NCBI GenBank assembly: GCA_937991945.1
Contig: CALKLO010000071.1
Coordinates: forward strand, 1 to 33,335
Direction: 5' to 3'
Length of the DNA stretch: 33,335 bases
Source of the DNA: an uncultured Granulosicoccus sp.
Lineage (GTDB): Bacteria > Pseudomonadota > Gammaproteobacteria > Granulosicoccales > Granulosicoccaceae
Part shown: positions 17,470-25,623 of the stretch, in pieces
How positions within the stretch are numbered: position 1 is the first letter of the stretch
Layout of the letters: the number at the start of each line of letters is the position of its first letter
Notes under the pieces: model-generated
The model's input: the letters and a program-made list of their open reading frames with translations, nothing else
Databases searched by the model: none
What the model was told of the DNA's origin: nothing
Position numbers and translations under genes: made by a program

Positions 17470-18524
17470 GCTGAGTGCTCCTGCACATTGATGGCGCGCA
17501 GTTGTTCTGCGGCAAGCTCAGGTTGAACAGGATTAACAATATTACTTGAGCCCGATTCGAAACCCGCTAAATACTTTAATTTTTCTGCATCACGTAGAGG
17601 CGGGTGAAAGGCTAAATGAAAACAGCATTGCTTGTTTTTATCAGCATCAAGCTCACTACATGGCGCGTTGTGAAGCAACGTAATGTTAGGGGCTGAGCGC
17701 TGGAACAAGACGTCGTAGCGGTTTACTTGTCGCTGATAAACACCCGCTAGCTCATCCAATTCTGTGTCGGTCATATCCGTTAAATTAGACACATGGCGGT
17801 GTGGCACTATCCAGGTCTCGTACGCGAAGCGTGCGGCAAACGGTACGATGACAGAAAAGTGTGTGTTCTTCTCAACCACTAGATGTTCTTGAGTGTGGGC
17901 ATCTTGCAGTAAACTCACTAACAGTGAGTCACCATTGTGAGTGTTGGCAAACTCAACTTGCGCATCACGCATGCTTGTTGCGGTATCGGTTAAAAAAGAG
18001 GTAGCGTAAATCTGCCCATGTGGATGTAAGTTAGAGACTCCAATTTCCACACCTTTGTTTTCAAAGATAAGAACGTTTGCAATGTTAGGCGTTTGAGCAA
18101 GGCGAGTATATTCAGCTTGCCAGAGCCGAACCACGGCTCGCATCTGTGCATCACTGATGTTTGCCAAGGTTGCGTCATGCTGTTCTGACCAGCACAACAC
18201 CCGACAGTGTCCGTGCGCAGGCGCTGTGCGTGTGAGCGACTGCGCATGCCCAGCCTCCTCAGCATCTGTATCGCTAACGGGTGCGTCGAAAGAGAGCGAT
18301 GGGAAGTCGTTGTCGAATGCATAAGCACCCGCATAATCAGGATTTGTTGTGCCATTGGCGCGAATAACGCGGGGGCATAGGTAACAATCAGGATCGTGAG
18401 CGGGCGTTAATTTAGCCTCCCGGTTGGGGATCGCTCCAGACCAAGGTCTGCCTGCAGAACGGGCAGAGATCATGACCCATTGTTGTAACAGGGGCTGCCA
18501 ACGCCGTTGCCAGTTACCGCTCAT
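17466..18524 (-). CDS. galT: Galactose-1-phosphate uridylyltransferase
   Basis: A 352-residue Leloir enzyme exchanging UMP between UDP-glucose and galactose 1-phosphate. The zinc-site CYLCPR (Cys47, Cys50) is present. The active-site NLHPHGQIYA carries the nucleophile His169 of HPHGQ, within the HIT-like fold. The C-terminal part has HNAPC and CCFHLAFHPPLRD. The length matches Gram-negative GalT. It is coupled to galK upstream and GH42 downstream by ATGA overlaps. UDP-glucose recycling needs GalE, which is not encoded in this window. Confidence 0.95.
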   Translation of the reverse strand: MSGNWQRRWQPLLQQWVMISARSAGRPWSGAIPNREAKLTPAHDPDCYLCPRVIRANGTTNPDYAGAYAFDNDFPSLSFDAPVSDTDAEEAGHAQSLTRTAPAHGHCRVLCWSEQHDATLANISDAQMRAVVRLWQAEYTRLAQTPNIANVLIFENKGVEIGVSNLHPHGQIYATSFLTDTATSMRDAQVEFANTHNGDSLLVSLLQDAHTQEHLVVEKNTHFSVIVPFAARFAYETWIVPHRHVSNLTDMTDTELDELAGVYQRQVNRYDVLFQRSAPNITLLHNAPCSELDADKNKQCCFHLAFHPPLRDAEKLKYLAGFESGSSNIVNPVQPELAAEQLRAINVQEHSA

Positions 18525-19720
18525 GCAGATGTCTCAATGCTGAGTTGTTTAACGCCATCACCAGGCTGCATTGCATAAAAATCTGCGGTTAGACCTGTTG
18601 CTGCCGTATAGGCCTTGCCGACGACTTGTTGGAATTTTTCAACATCGGCGTTGGGTACTATGCTGACCGTGCAGCCTCCAAAGCCTGCACCGGTTAAGCG
18701 ACTGCCTAATACGGATGTTTGTTCTCGCGCTAAATTCACCAATTGATTTAATGGTTCGCTGGATACTTCAAACAGATCTCGCAGCGAATCATGAGAGGCA
18801 TTCATTAAACGACCAAATTCTGCCATGTCGCCTGACTCTAGCGCGGGGACTGCCGCTCTAACTCGGGCGTTTTCCTCGCACACATGGCGTGCGCGTTTTA
18901 ACGCGACTGGGTCATTGGAAAACAACGATTGATGTTGGTCCAATGCCTCGGGTGTGAGTTGAGCAAGGTAGGTTATGTTAAGTACCGGCTTTAACAGCGT
19001 CAGTGCTCGTTCGCATTCGGATACACGATCGTTATAGGCAGATTCATTGAGTTCTCTGCGTTGGTTAGTATTACTAACCACTATGGAGTAGGTGTCTAAT
19101 TTTAAGGGTACCTGCCGATGCTCTAAGCTATGGCAGTTGAGCATCATGGCATGATCAGTTTGCGCGAAAGCGACTGCAAATTGATCCATGATGCCGCACT
19201 TCATACCAACAAAATCGTTTTCAGCGGCTTGCGATATTTTCACCTGATCAAGCAGTGATAAATGTGTGCCCATGAGTGTATTTAATGCAAATGCGGTTAC
19301 CACTTCGATGGAGGCCGAGGAACTAAGGCCGGCACCATTGGGGACATTACCTGAATAAAGGCAGTCAAAACCATCGAGTTCCACACCGTTACGGGTGAAT
19401 TGATCGAGCACACCGAGCGGGTAATTTATCCAATTGTCCCCGTAGGTTTGATTGATTTCAGCTTGCTCAAGTTGCGCCATTAAATCAAAATTAGTACTGG
19501 CAAACCGATACTGTTTATTGTGAGTTCTTCGTATGAGAAGCGTTGTACCTTGTGTAATGCCACAAGGGAAAACCAAGCCGCCGGTAAAGTCGGTGTATTC
19601 ACCGATTAAGTTGATACGTCCGGGAGCAAAGAAAGCCAATAATTGCTCTCCTTCTCGTCCAAATTTTTGATTAAAACGTTCAACTAAACGTTCGATGCTT
19701 TGTTCAACGACGGCACTCAT
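18521..19720 (-). CDS. galK: Galactokinase
   Basis: A 399-residue GHMP-family kinase phosphorylating galactose at C1. It has motif 1 APGRINLIGEYTDF (32-45, Arg35), the ATP loop PNGAGLSSSAS (127-137), the catalytic base Asp179 in IMDQF, and motif 3 LTGAGFGGCTVSIV near residue 350. I chose the ATG at 19720 because it forms an ATGA overlap with the GH36 stop, like the other junctions in this operon, and AAAGGTG lies about 10 bases upstream. A longer frame from 19741 would run 25 bases into GH36 without support. Confidence 0.95.
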   Translation of the reverse strand: MSAVVEQSIERLVERFNQKFGREGEQLLAFFAPGRINLIGEYTDFTGGLVFPCGITQGTTLLIRRTHNKQYRFASTNFDLMAQLEQAEINQTYGDNWINYPLGVLDQFTRNGVELDGFDCLYSGNVPNGAGLSSSASIEVVTAFALNTLMGTHLSLLDQVKISQAAENDFVGMKCGIMDQFAVAFAQTDHAMMLNCHSLEHRQVPLKLDTYSIVVSNTNQRRELNESAYNDRVSECERALTLLKPVLNITYLAQLTPEALDQHQSLFSNDPVALKRARHVCEENARVRAAVPALESGDMAEFGRLMNASHDSLRDLFEVSSEPLNQLVNLAREQTSVLGSRLTGAGFGGCTVSIVPNADVEKFQQVVGKAYTAATGLTADFYAMQPGDGVKQLSIETSA

Positions 19721-21855
19721 TGACCCAGCACCTTTTGACACCCGATTAGCAACGCTGATTGGGGCGGCATAACCGGTAAGGGGACGCCTATTTTCATGAG
19801 TAGTTCACCGCTGGTTGTTATGTCTTGTTCGCACCAATTGGGAATGATGGCGTTAAACGGAATTAAATCTGCCACGTTAATGCTCTCAAGTTTAACGGTG
19901 TAACGGGCGCTGGGGTCAAGACCGCGTAAGCGTATATGGCCTGCCTTGCTCGTTCGCAAGTTGCTGGTAGCAACAATACTGAAAAAAGCTCTGCTTTGAG
20001 TCGTATCAACATTGCCGCTGGCAATGAGCGATGAAGAATCGGTGGGTATTTGCCAGTACCGTGCGTTAGCTAACCAATCACGGTTAGCCTTATACAGCTG
20101 CGTGTAGTGCTGTAACGTGATGACATCTTGCGACTCGAGGCGACGTGCATCCAATTCGAATCCGAATTGACCTTGTAAGGCCACTATGGCTCGGGTGTGA
20201 AGGCTTGTTGCTCGCCCGGTTAAGTGCGCTGTCTTATGACCGACATGAGCGCCCATGATTTCTGGCGGCATGAATCGCAAAAAACCCTGCTGAATGCTCG
20301 CTCTTTCAATGGGGTCTATATTGTCAGAGGTCCAGACACGTCCCGTGTGTTCGAGCACCGCCATATCAAACCTGGCGCCTCCAGAGGCGCACGTTTCTAT
20401 CTCTAAACCTGGGCATTCGCTAAGGATTCTGGCGAGCAATCGGTATAAGGCAGTAGGCTGGGCTGCTGCACGCGCCTCACTGCCATTGCCAGCCAATACT
20501 AAGTCTCGATTTTGATCCCATTTTATGTAGTCGATGGCATATTCGTGGACCAAAGAGGTAATGCATTTGAAGAGGTAATCGGATACATCGTCACGCGAGA
20601 TGTCCAACGCCAATTGATTGCGCGCCAAAGGCGTGTTTATGTGCTCAATATGCAGAGCCCAGTCAGGATGCTCTCGGTATAAGTCACTGTCTGGGTTGAC
20701 CATTTCAGGTTCAAACCACAGACCGAACTGCATGTCATGTTGGCGCACCCTATCAACGATAGGTTGTAGACCATTGGGGTATACCGATTTGTCGACAAAC
20801 CAATCACCTAAACCTGCATTGTCGGTGCGTCGATGCAGAAACCAACCGTCATCAAGAACAAAACGTTCGGCGCCGACGCCTGCTGCTGCATCAATGAGCG
20901 AATACAAAGCGTCTTCGTCATGATTGAAATACAGCGCCTCCCAACTATTGGCATGTATGGGCCTGACTTGTCGCGTCCAAGCGGGTAGCACACAGCGGCG
21001 CATATAGTCGTGGAAACGCTGGGTACATTCGTTCATGCCTTGTCCACGGGAAAACACCAAGGTGGGAGTTGATACCTCACCATTGGGTTCTAGGACGCAT
21101 TCACCGGGCAGATAATGAACACCACACTGTAGGGAGATCTCGCTAGTGCTTAGTTGCTCAACTCTAAGGCTAAAGTTTCCGCTCCAGGCGAGGTGTGAAA
21201 ACAGCACATCTCCATCGTCTTCGCAAAAGCCTGCCGAGCCTAGAACCATGCTGGGGGAATGCTCATGGCTGGTGCGGCCGTGAAGATTGGTGATGTCAAT
21301 ACGTCCCGGTTCGATATCGCGTCGGTACGTCTGATTCTCGAATCCCCAACGTCCGTGTTGAGACAAGCATTCGCGGTAGTGAGCTGGAACCGGTAGTGTT
21401 CCCGCTGCAAGCCAATCCACTGTCAGCGGTGTAGTGCCGGTATTGAGTAATCGAGTGGATAGGGTGGCAACATCGCTATTCGGCTCTAGTGACAGAATAA
21501 TGTGGACACTGAGTCCTGCCTGTTCATCGCACAACTCAATATTCAGTGAATTATCTAGCGCCTTTACCGCGCGGGTCTCTAATCGATGGGCGAACTGTGA
21601 ACCGTTGCGATGCGCCGACAAGGCGGGGGAGGCGGCATAAGCCGTGCTGGCTTGAGGAAACAGAGACAGCGGGGTTACGGTGTCGCGAGTGCCAAATGCA
21701 AGTGCGGTGTCGTCAAGCGCGAGCAAAGAATCGATGGATAGGTCGGCATCCAGTTTGCTGCCAAACCAATAAAGTCTGGGCACGAGGTGGTCCTGCACAA
21801 CGAGAAGTGTGGTGGACGTACCGTCTAGTCGCCAGAAAGCTGTTTGAGTGGACAT
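19717..21855 (-). CDS. Alpha-galactosidase, glycoside hydrolase family 36
   Basis: A 712-residue GH36 enzyme removing terminal alpha-galactose, as from melibiose or raffinose-type sugars. An N-terminal beta-sandwich precedes the (beta/alpha)8 barrel. Landmarks are ANSWEALYFNHDE (about 302-314), FVLDDGWF (332-339), the nucleophile Asp447 in YIKWDQNRD, CASGGARFD (489-497) and the acid/base Asp511 in TSDNIDP. The 64-residue distance between the two Asp fits GH36. I used Met at 21855 because the frame to 22092 would extend past the promoter and operator and lacks family similarity. There is no signal peptide, so it is cytoplasmic. It is the first gene of the operon with galK, galT and GH42. Confidence 0.92.
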   Translation of the reverse strand: MSTQTAFWRLDGTSTTLLVVQDHLVPRLYWFGSKLDADLSIDSLLALDDTALAFGTRDTVTPLSLFPQASTAYAASPALSAHRNGSQFAHRLETRAVKALDNSLNIELCDEQAGLSVHIILSLEPNSDVATLSTRLLNTGTTPLTVDWLAAGTLPVPAHYRECLSQHGRWGFENQTYRRDIEPGRIDITNLHGRTSHEHSPSMVLGSAGFCEDDGDVLFSHLAWSGNFSLRVEQLSTSEISLQCGVHYLPGECVLEPNGEVSTPTLVFSRGQGMNECTQRFHDYMRRCVLPAWTRQVRPIHANSWEALYFNHDEDALYSLIDAAAGVGAERFVLDDGWFLHRRTDNAGLGDWFVDKSVYPNGLQPIVDRVRQHDMQFGLWFEPEMVNPDSDLYREHPDWALHIEHINTPLARNQLALDISRDDVSDYLFKCITSLVHEYAIDYIKWDQNRDLVLAGNGSEARAAAQPTALYRLLARILSECPGLEIETCASGGARFDMAVLEHTGRVWTSDNIDPIERASIQQGFLRFMPPEIMGAHVGHKTAHLTGRATSLHTRAIVALQGQFGFELDARRLESQDVITLQHYTQLYKANRDWLANARYWQIPTDSSSLIASGNVDTTQSRAFFSIVATSNLRTSKAGHIRLRGLDPSARYTVKLESINVADLIPFNAIIPNWCEQDITTSGELLMKIGVPLPVMPPQSALLIGCQKVLGQ

Positions 21856-22055
21856 GACTGGATCGTTTACTCGAAAACTTTGAATGTCGTGTATTCGGAT
21901 TGCAAGAGCACGGACTTTACCTGGCTGTGACCTTGCGGCTTCTTTCTCTATCAATGTTAGCTTCAACAATGGGGTAGAACGGCTAATTTTTGTGGCGACG
22001 CTAGCGCCATCAATGAATTCTGCCGAGCCTACACATTGCACCTGAAGCTTAAAAA

Positions 22056-22070
22056 TGGAACAATGTTCCA
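22056..22070. promoter_or_regulatory. Palindromic operator, probable IclR-family binding site
   Basis: TGGAACA-A-TGTTCCA is a perfect 15-base palindrome with 7-base arms, the size and style of IclR/KdgR-family operators. It lies between the iclR-type gene and the GH36 gene, starts two bases after the minus-strand -10 box, and covers the expected transcription start. Binding here should block the alpha-galactosidase operon and could also control the regulator gene. I saw no second copy in the window. Confidence 0.75.
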
Positions 22071-22072
22071 AA

Positions 22073-22102
22073 AGTATAAGAGCGACAGTCAAAAGCTGTC
22101 AA
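22073..22102 (-). promoter_or_regulatory. Sigma70-like promoter of the GH36-galK-galT-GH42 operon
   Basis: Read on the minus strand, TTGACA (22102-22097, perfect -35) and TATACT (22078-22073, 5 of 6 for -10) are 18 bases apart. TTATAC at a 17-base spacing is an alternative reading. Transcription would start near 22066, inside the palindromic operator, leaving a leader of about 210 bases before the GH36 ATG at 21855. The site also overlaps the upstream region of the divergent regulator gene. Confidence 0.75.
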
Positions 22103-22132
22103 TTGAAAACAGCAAAGTGACACCGCTTATTT

Positions 22133-23002
22133 ATGAGTGACGATTCAAAACCTGCTGAAACTGTGAAACGAACGTCGTCGGCTGCTGCTGCGACCGCGAC
22201 CGCGACAACACCCGCGTCCGCGCGCCGTAGCGTTGGCGGTGTGGTTCGTGCCATCAATCTACTCGATCTCATTGTCACTGAAGGGCCTTTGCGTTTTTCC
22301 GAGCTCGAGGAGCTCAGCAGTATTCCCAAAGCCACATTGCACCGCCTGCTCAACGAGCTGGCCGACGAGCGCTTGATCCAACTCGATGAGCGTTCCCTCA
22401 CGTGGTCCTCTGGCTACCGTATTCTCGAAATGGCAAATTGCATCTGGACTCGTTCAGATATTCGCGTATTAGCCCGAGATCAGTTGTTGGCGTTAAATGC
22501 TTTGAGTGGTGAGACGGTGCAAATAGCGGTACTCGCTGATACCCATGTGGTGGTTATCGATCATGTCGAAAGCACCCGTAGTGTGCGTCACTCAATCAGT
22601 GTGGGTAATCGAGAGCCGGTGTATTGCACGGGCACAGGCAAGGTACTGTTGGCGTGGTGTGAAGACAAGCAACAGAAGGATATTATGAGTCGGATATCCT
22701 TCGCACGCTTTACGCCCAACACAATTACTGACAAAGTAGCGTTGTCTAAAGAGCTAAGTGATGTTAGCCAGCAAGGCTATGCAATTGATGCCGAGGAGCG
22801 CTTTTTGGGGTCACGCTCAATTGCCGCACCGGTGGTCGATTCAACCGGGCGTGCTATCGCTGGACTAAGTATTACGGCTCCGGCGTTTAGGACCTCAGAA
22901 GATGAATTGGCAAGTTGGCGAGAATCGTTAATCGCTGCTGCCGCAGAGATTTCAAGGCGACAAGCACCTCGAACAGGTGTTTCGCCAGAATCTCCACATT
23001 GA
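22133..23002 (+). CDS. IclR-family transcriptional regulator
   Basis: A 289-residue regulator. After a low-complexity Ala/Thr-rich N-terminus (about residues 16-32), the winged helix-turn-helix spans about 36-95, with recognition helix PKATLHRLLNELADERL (65-81). The effector domain (about 100-280) has the family segments HSISVGNREPVYCTGTGKVLLA and AEERFLGSRSIAAPVVDSTGRAIAGLSIT. It is divergent from the alpha-galactosidase operon and next to the sugar ATPase gene, so it most likely controls galactoside uptake and breakdown, with galactose or a derivative as effector (inference). The palindrome at 22056-22070 lies 62 bases upstream, so autoregulation is plausible. Confidence 0.9.
   Translation: MSDDSKPAETVKRTSSAAAATATATTPASARRSVGGVVRAINLLDLIVTEGPLRFSELEELSSIPKATLHRLLNELADERLIQLDERSLTWSSGYRILEMANCIWTRSDIRVLARDQLLALNALSGETVQIAVLADTHVVVIDHVESTRSVRHSISVGNREPVYCTGTGKVLLAWCEDKQQKDIMSRISFARFTPNTITDKVALSKELSDVSQQGYAIDAEERFLGSRSIAAPVVDSTGRAIAGLSITAPAFRTSEDELASWRESLIAAAAEISRRQAPRTGVSPESPH
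22181..22207 (+). repeat. Short tandem codon repeats in regulator N-terminus
   Basis: GCT is repeated three times (22181-22189), followed by the hexamer GCGACC twice and a third degenerate copy (22190-22207). These encode the Ala/Thr stretch ahead of the DNA-binding domain of the IclR-family protein. Such repeats can change length by slippage. Gains or losses of whole hexamers would stay in frame. Confidence 0.7.
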
Positions 23003-23012
23003 ATTTTTACCG

Positions 23013-23053
23013 TAGCGATTATTTAAGCCACTGGCTGAGCTGTTTAATCGTTA
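23013..23053. repeat. Imperfect inverted repeat between regulator and ATPase genes
   Basis: TAGCGATTA (23013-23021) pairs with TAATCGTTA (23045-23053) through nine positions, one of them a G-T wobble. Inside it AGCCA-C-TGGCT (23026-23036) is a smaller inverted repeat. It lies in the 72-base gap just before the ribosome-binding region of the ATPase gene. It could be a partial terminator after iclR or a protein site. No T-run follows. Confidence 0.4.
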
Positions 23054-23074
23054 CACCAACTGAAGAGATGAGCA

Positions 23075-24175
23075 ATGGCTGAAGTAGAGCTGCGTAAGGC
23101 CTTTAAACGTTATGGGGATGCAGAAGTCATCCACGGCGTAGACATGAAGTTGCCCAGCGGTGAGTTCATTGTGTTCGTTGGCCCGTCTGGTTGTGGTAAA
23201 TCCACATTGCTGCGAATGATTGCAGGGCTTGAAGAAATTTCAGACGGCTCTGTTCACATCAAAGGTCGAGATGTCACAGAGGTTGAGGCGGTTGATCGTG
23301 GCATTGCCATGGTGTTCCAATCCTATGCTCTTTACCCTCACATGACAGTGGCTGAGAACATGGGCTTTGGTCTGCGCATGGGTGGCGCGAGCAAGGAAGA
23401 CGTTGCTGCCAAAGTAGGTGTGGCCGCTAAGACCCTTCAATTAGAGGCCTTACTCGATCGCAAGCCGAAAAACCTGTCGGGTGGGCAACGTCAGCGAGTC
23501 GCTATAGGGCGAGCTATTGTGCGTAACCCCGATGTGTTTTTGTTTGATGAGCCGCTATCAAACTTAGACGCTGAGCTTCGTGTTGAAATGCGACTTCAGA
23601 TTGCGCAGTTACACAATGAGCTTAATGCAACCATGATCTACGTGACCCATGATCAGGTTGAAGCCATGACTATGGCCGATAAAATCGTCGTGCTAAAAGC
23701 GGGTTATGTTGAGCAGATAGGCTCGCCATTAGAGCTGTATCATCATCCCGATAATTTGTTTGTTGCAGGTTTTATTGGTTCGCCAAGAATGAATTTTATT
23801 GAAGTAACTGTTCGTGAGGGCAGTGACACTCACGCTGTGATTGAGCTTCCTGACAATACGACGGCGACTGTGTCAGTGGATGCCTCTCGTGCAGTAGCAG
23901 GTTCCACTGCCACTCTGGGTATACGTCCTGAGGATGCAGGCAGCGATACCGGAGACTTCACTCTGCCTATAAAAATAGACGTGGTAGAGCGGCTAGGAGG
24001 GTCAACATTTTTGTACGGCCAATGTGGCGGTATGAAGCATTTTGTTGTGCAACGCCCAGGTATGGATGCAACAGGGCATGGTGATTCTATAGAGTTAACT
24101 ATTCCTGCTCGTCGCTGCTATTTGTTTGATAGTGAAGGGCTGGCGTACCAGCGTCCGCAAACGGTAGAAAGTTGA
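23075..24175 (+). CDS. Sugar ABC transporter ATPase, MalK/UgpC/MsmK type
   Basis: A 366-residue ATPase energising CUT1 sugar importers. It has Walker A GPSGCGKST (36-44), Q-loop MVFQSYALYPHMTVAENM (79-96), signature LSGGQ (134-138), Walker B DVFLFDEP (153-160), the D-loop SNLDAELR, and H-loop His192 in YVTHDQ. A C-terminal regulatory OB-fold domain (about 235-360) contains TLGIRPED. Separated from its permeases by the enzyme operon, it is still the only CUT1-type ATPase in the window and is the likely partner of the proteins at 12130-15280. UgpC/MsmK types often serve several sugar importers. It follows iclR by 72 bases on the same strand. Confidence 0.93.
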   Translation: MAEVELRKAFKRYGDAEVIHGVDMKLPSGEFIVFVGPSGCGKSTLLRMIAGLEEISDGSVHIKGRDVTEVEAVDRGIAMVFQSYALYPHMTVAENMGFGLRMGGASKEDVAAKVGVAAKTLQLEALLDRKPKNLSGGQRQRVAIGRAIVRNPDVFLFDEPLSNLDAELRVEMRLQIAQLHNELNATMIYVTHDQVEAMTMADKIVVLKAGYVEQIGSPLELYHHPDNLFVAGFIGSPRMNFIEVTVREGSDTHAVIELPDNTTATVSVDASRAVAGSTATLGIRPEDAGSDTGDFTLPIKIDVVERLGGSTFLYGQCGGMKHFVVQRPGMDATGHGDSIELTIPARRCYLFDSEGLAYQRPQTVES

Positions 24176-24201
24176 ATACGCTGTTTGTTCTTTACTAGCT
24201 T

Positions 24202-24233
24202 AAAAAAGGCCGCACAGTAATGCGGCCTTTTTT
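24202..24233. terminator. Bidirectional intrinsic terminator
   Basis: AAAAAAGGCCGCA (24202-24214) and TGCGGCCTTTTTT (24221-24233) form a perfect 13-bp inverted repeat with loop CAGTAA. The GC core is flanked by an A-run and a T-run, so it serves both the plus-strand ATPase gene and the convergent minus-strand aminotransferase gene. This is the clearest terminator in the window. Confidence 0.95.
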
Positions 24234-24246
24234 ATGCCTTCAATCA

Positions 24247-25602
24247 CTACAAACTTCGATGCACCTCGTTTAATGCATCGGCAACGGCGTCAAACATTTC
24301 GTCTATTTGATCATCGTTAATTATGAGCGGTGGGCAAAATGCAACGCTGTCTCCAGGTGTTGCTCGTAGTATCAGGTTCCTTTTGCGCGCCGCAGCCATG
24401 ACTTGTGCCGCCATTTTGTTAGCTGCCGGATATTGTTCTTTACTGGCTTTATCCGCGACCAACTCAATGGCACCAATCAAGCCTACGCTGCGTGCTTGAC
24501 CAACGAGAGGGTGGTTTTGTAATGCTTGCACGCGTTCTTTAAAATGCGGCGTACGTTCTCTTACATGCTCAAAGATTTTGTCAGATTCATAAATGCGCAA
24601 TGTTTCTAGCGCGACGGCTGCTGACACTGGGTGTCCACCGTAAGTTGAGCCCGTACCAAAAACACCGAGTTGATCGCTGTACTGTTGGAACGTGTCATAG
24701 ATATGATCAGTAATTAGCACCGCACCTATAGGCAGATAGGCGGAGGATAATTGTTTTGCACAGGTCATAATGTCTGGCTTTATGTTGTAAGTGTCACAGC
24801 CCCACGTATTGCCGGTTCGACCAAAACCGCAAATAACTTCATCAGCAATAAAAAGTATGTTGTGCTTTTTCAGCACCGCTTGCACTTTATCAAAGTAGGT
24901 GTTGGGTGGAATAACAACTCCACCAGCGCCCATGACAGGTTCTGCGATAAAGGCGGCGATGGTGTCTGCCCCTGCCGCGATGATTTGGTCGTCAAGCGAT
25001 TGGGCTAATCGTGACGCGTAGTTCTCTTCAGTTTCATCAGGTTCTGCATGCCGGTAGTGGTGAGGTGTTTCTACATGCATGACAGGAATAGCCGGTAAAT
25101 CGAAACCGTCCTGCGCATAAGGGAGTCCTGTCAAACTTCCCGCCGCAACCGTAATACCGTGATAAGCGCGGTGTCTGGCAATGATGGTTTTTTTCTTATG
25201 ACGCCCTAGCGCATTGTTGTAGTACCAAACCATCTTTATAGCGGTGTCTACTGCCTCAGAACCTGAGTTAACAAAAAACGCTTTGCCGATTCCCTCCGGT
25301 GCCATCTCTACTAGTTTTTGAGAGAGTTCTATCGCAGGAGCGGTAGAGCGGTGGGTGAACATGTGCGAATACGGTAGTTGTGCAAATTGCTTGGCGGCAG
25401 CATCTACTAACCGTTGCTCATTAAATCCTAGTGAGGTGCACCATAGGCCTGCCATACCTTCAAGCAGACGATTGCCTTGATCATCCCATACGTAAACACC
25501 ATCACCTTTTTCTATAATAAAGGGACCATCTGCCTGATGGGCTGATAAGTTGGTGAACGGATGAAGTGCGTACTGTTTGTCGGCTTGCTCGAGAGTAGTC
25601 AT
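24247..25602 (-). CDS. Class III (omega) aminotransferase
   Basis: A 451-residue PLP enzyme of the omega-amino acid/diamine:pyruvate aminotransferase group. Visible motifs are FFVNSGSEAVDTAIKMVWYY (109-128), the cofactor-contacting ARHRAYHG (142-149), the Asp254 region FIADEVICGFGRTG (251-264), and the Schiff-base Lys283 in MTCAKQLSSAYLPIGAV. FGTGSTYGGHPVSAAVALE follows. Length and motifs fit SpuC- and beta-alanine:pyruvate-type enzymes; the amino donor cannot be named. It is probably co-transcribed with the upstream histidine phosphatase gene, 21 bases away. Confidence 0.9.
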   Translation of the reverse strand: MTTLEQADKQYALHPFTNLSAHQADGPFIIEKGDGVYVWDDQGNRLLEGMAGLWCTSLGFNEQRLVDAAAKQFAQLPYSHMFTHRSTAPAIELSQKLVEMAPEGIGKAFFVNSGSEAVDTAIKMVWYYNNALGRHKKKTIIARHRAYHGITVAAGSLTGLPYAQDGFDLPAIPVMHVETPHHYRHAEPDETEENYASRLAQSLDDQIIAAGADTIAAFIAEPVMGAGGVVIPPNTYFDKVQAVLKKHNILFIADEVICGFGRTGNTWGCDTYNIKPDIMTCAKQLSSAYLPIGAVLITDHIYDTFQQYSDQLGVFGTGSTYGGHPVSAAVALETLRIYESDKIFEHVRERTPHFKERVQALQNHPLVGQARSVGLIGAIELVADKASKEQYPAANKMAAQVMAAARKRNLILRATPGDSVAFCPPLIINDDQIDEMFDAVADALNEVHRSL

Positions 25603-25623
25603 AGTGATTGCCTGGTGGTTTAT

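Noticed and set aside
19721-19741. Upstream start for galK
   Set aside because: It breaks the consistent ATGA overlap pattern of the operon; AAAGGTG is correctly placed for 19720.
21856-22092. N-terminal extension of the GH36 protein from an upstream ATG at 22092
   Set aside because: It would start upstream of the predicted transcription start and read through the promoter -10 box and the operator palindrome. The added 79 residues do not look like GH36 sequence.
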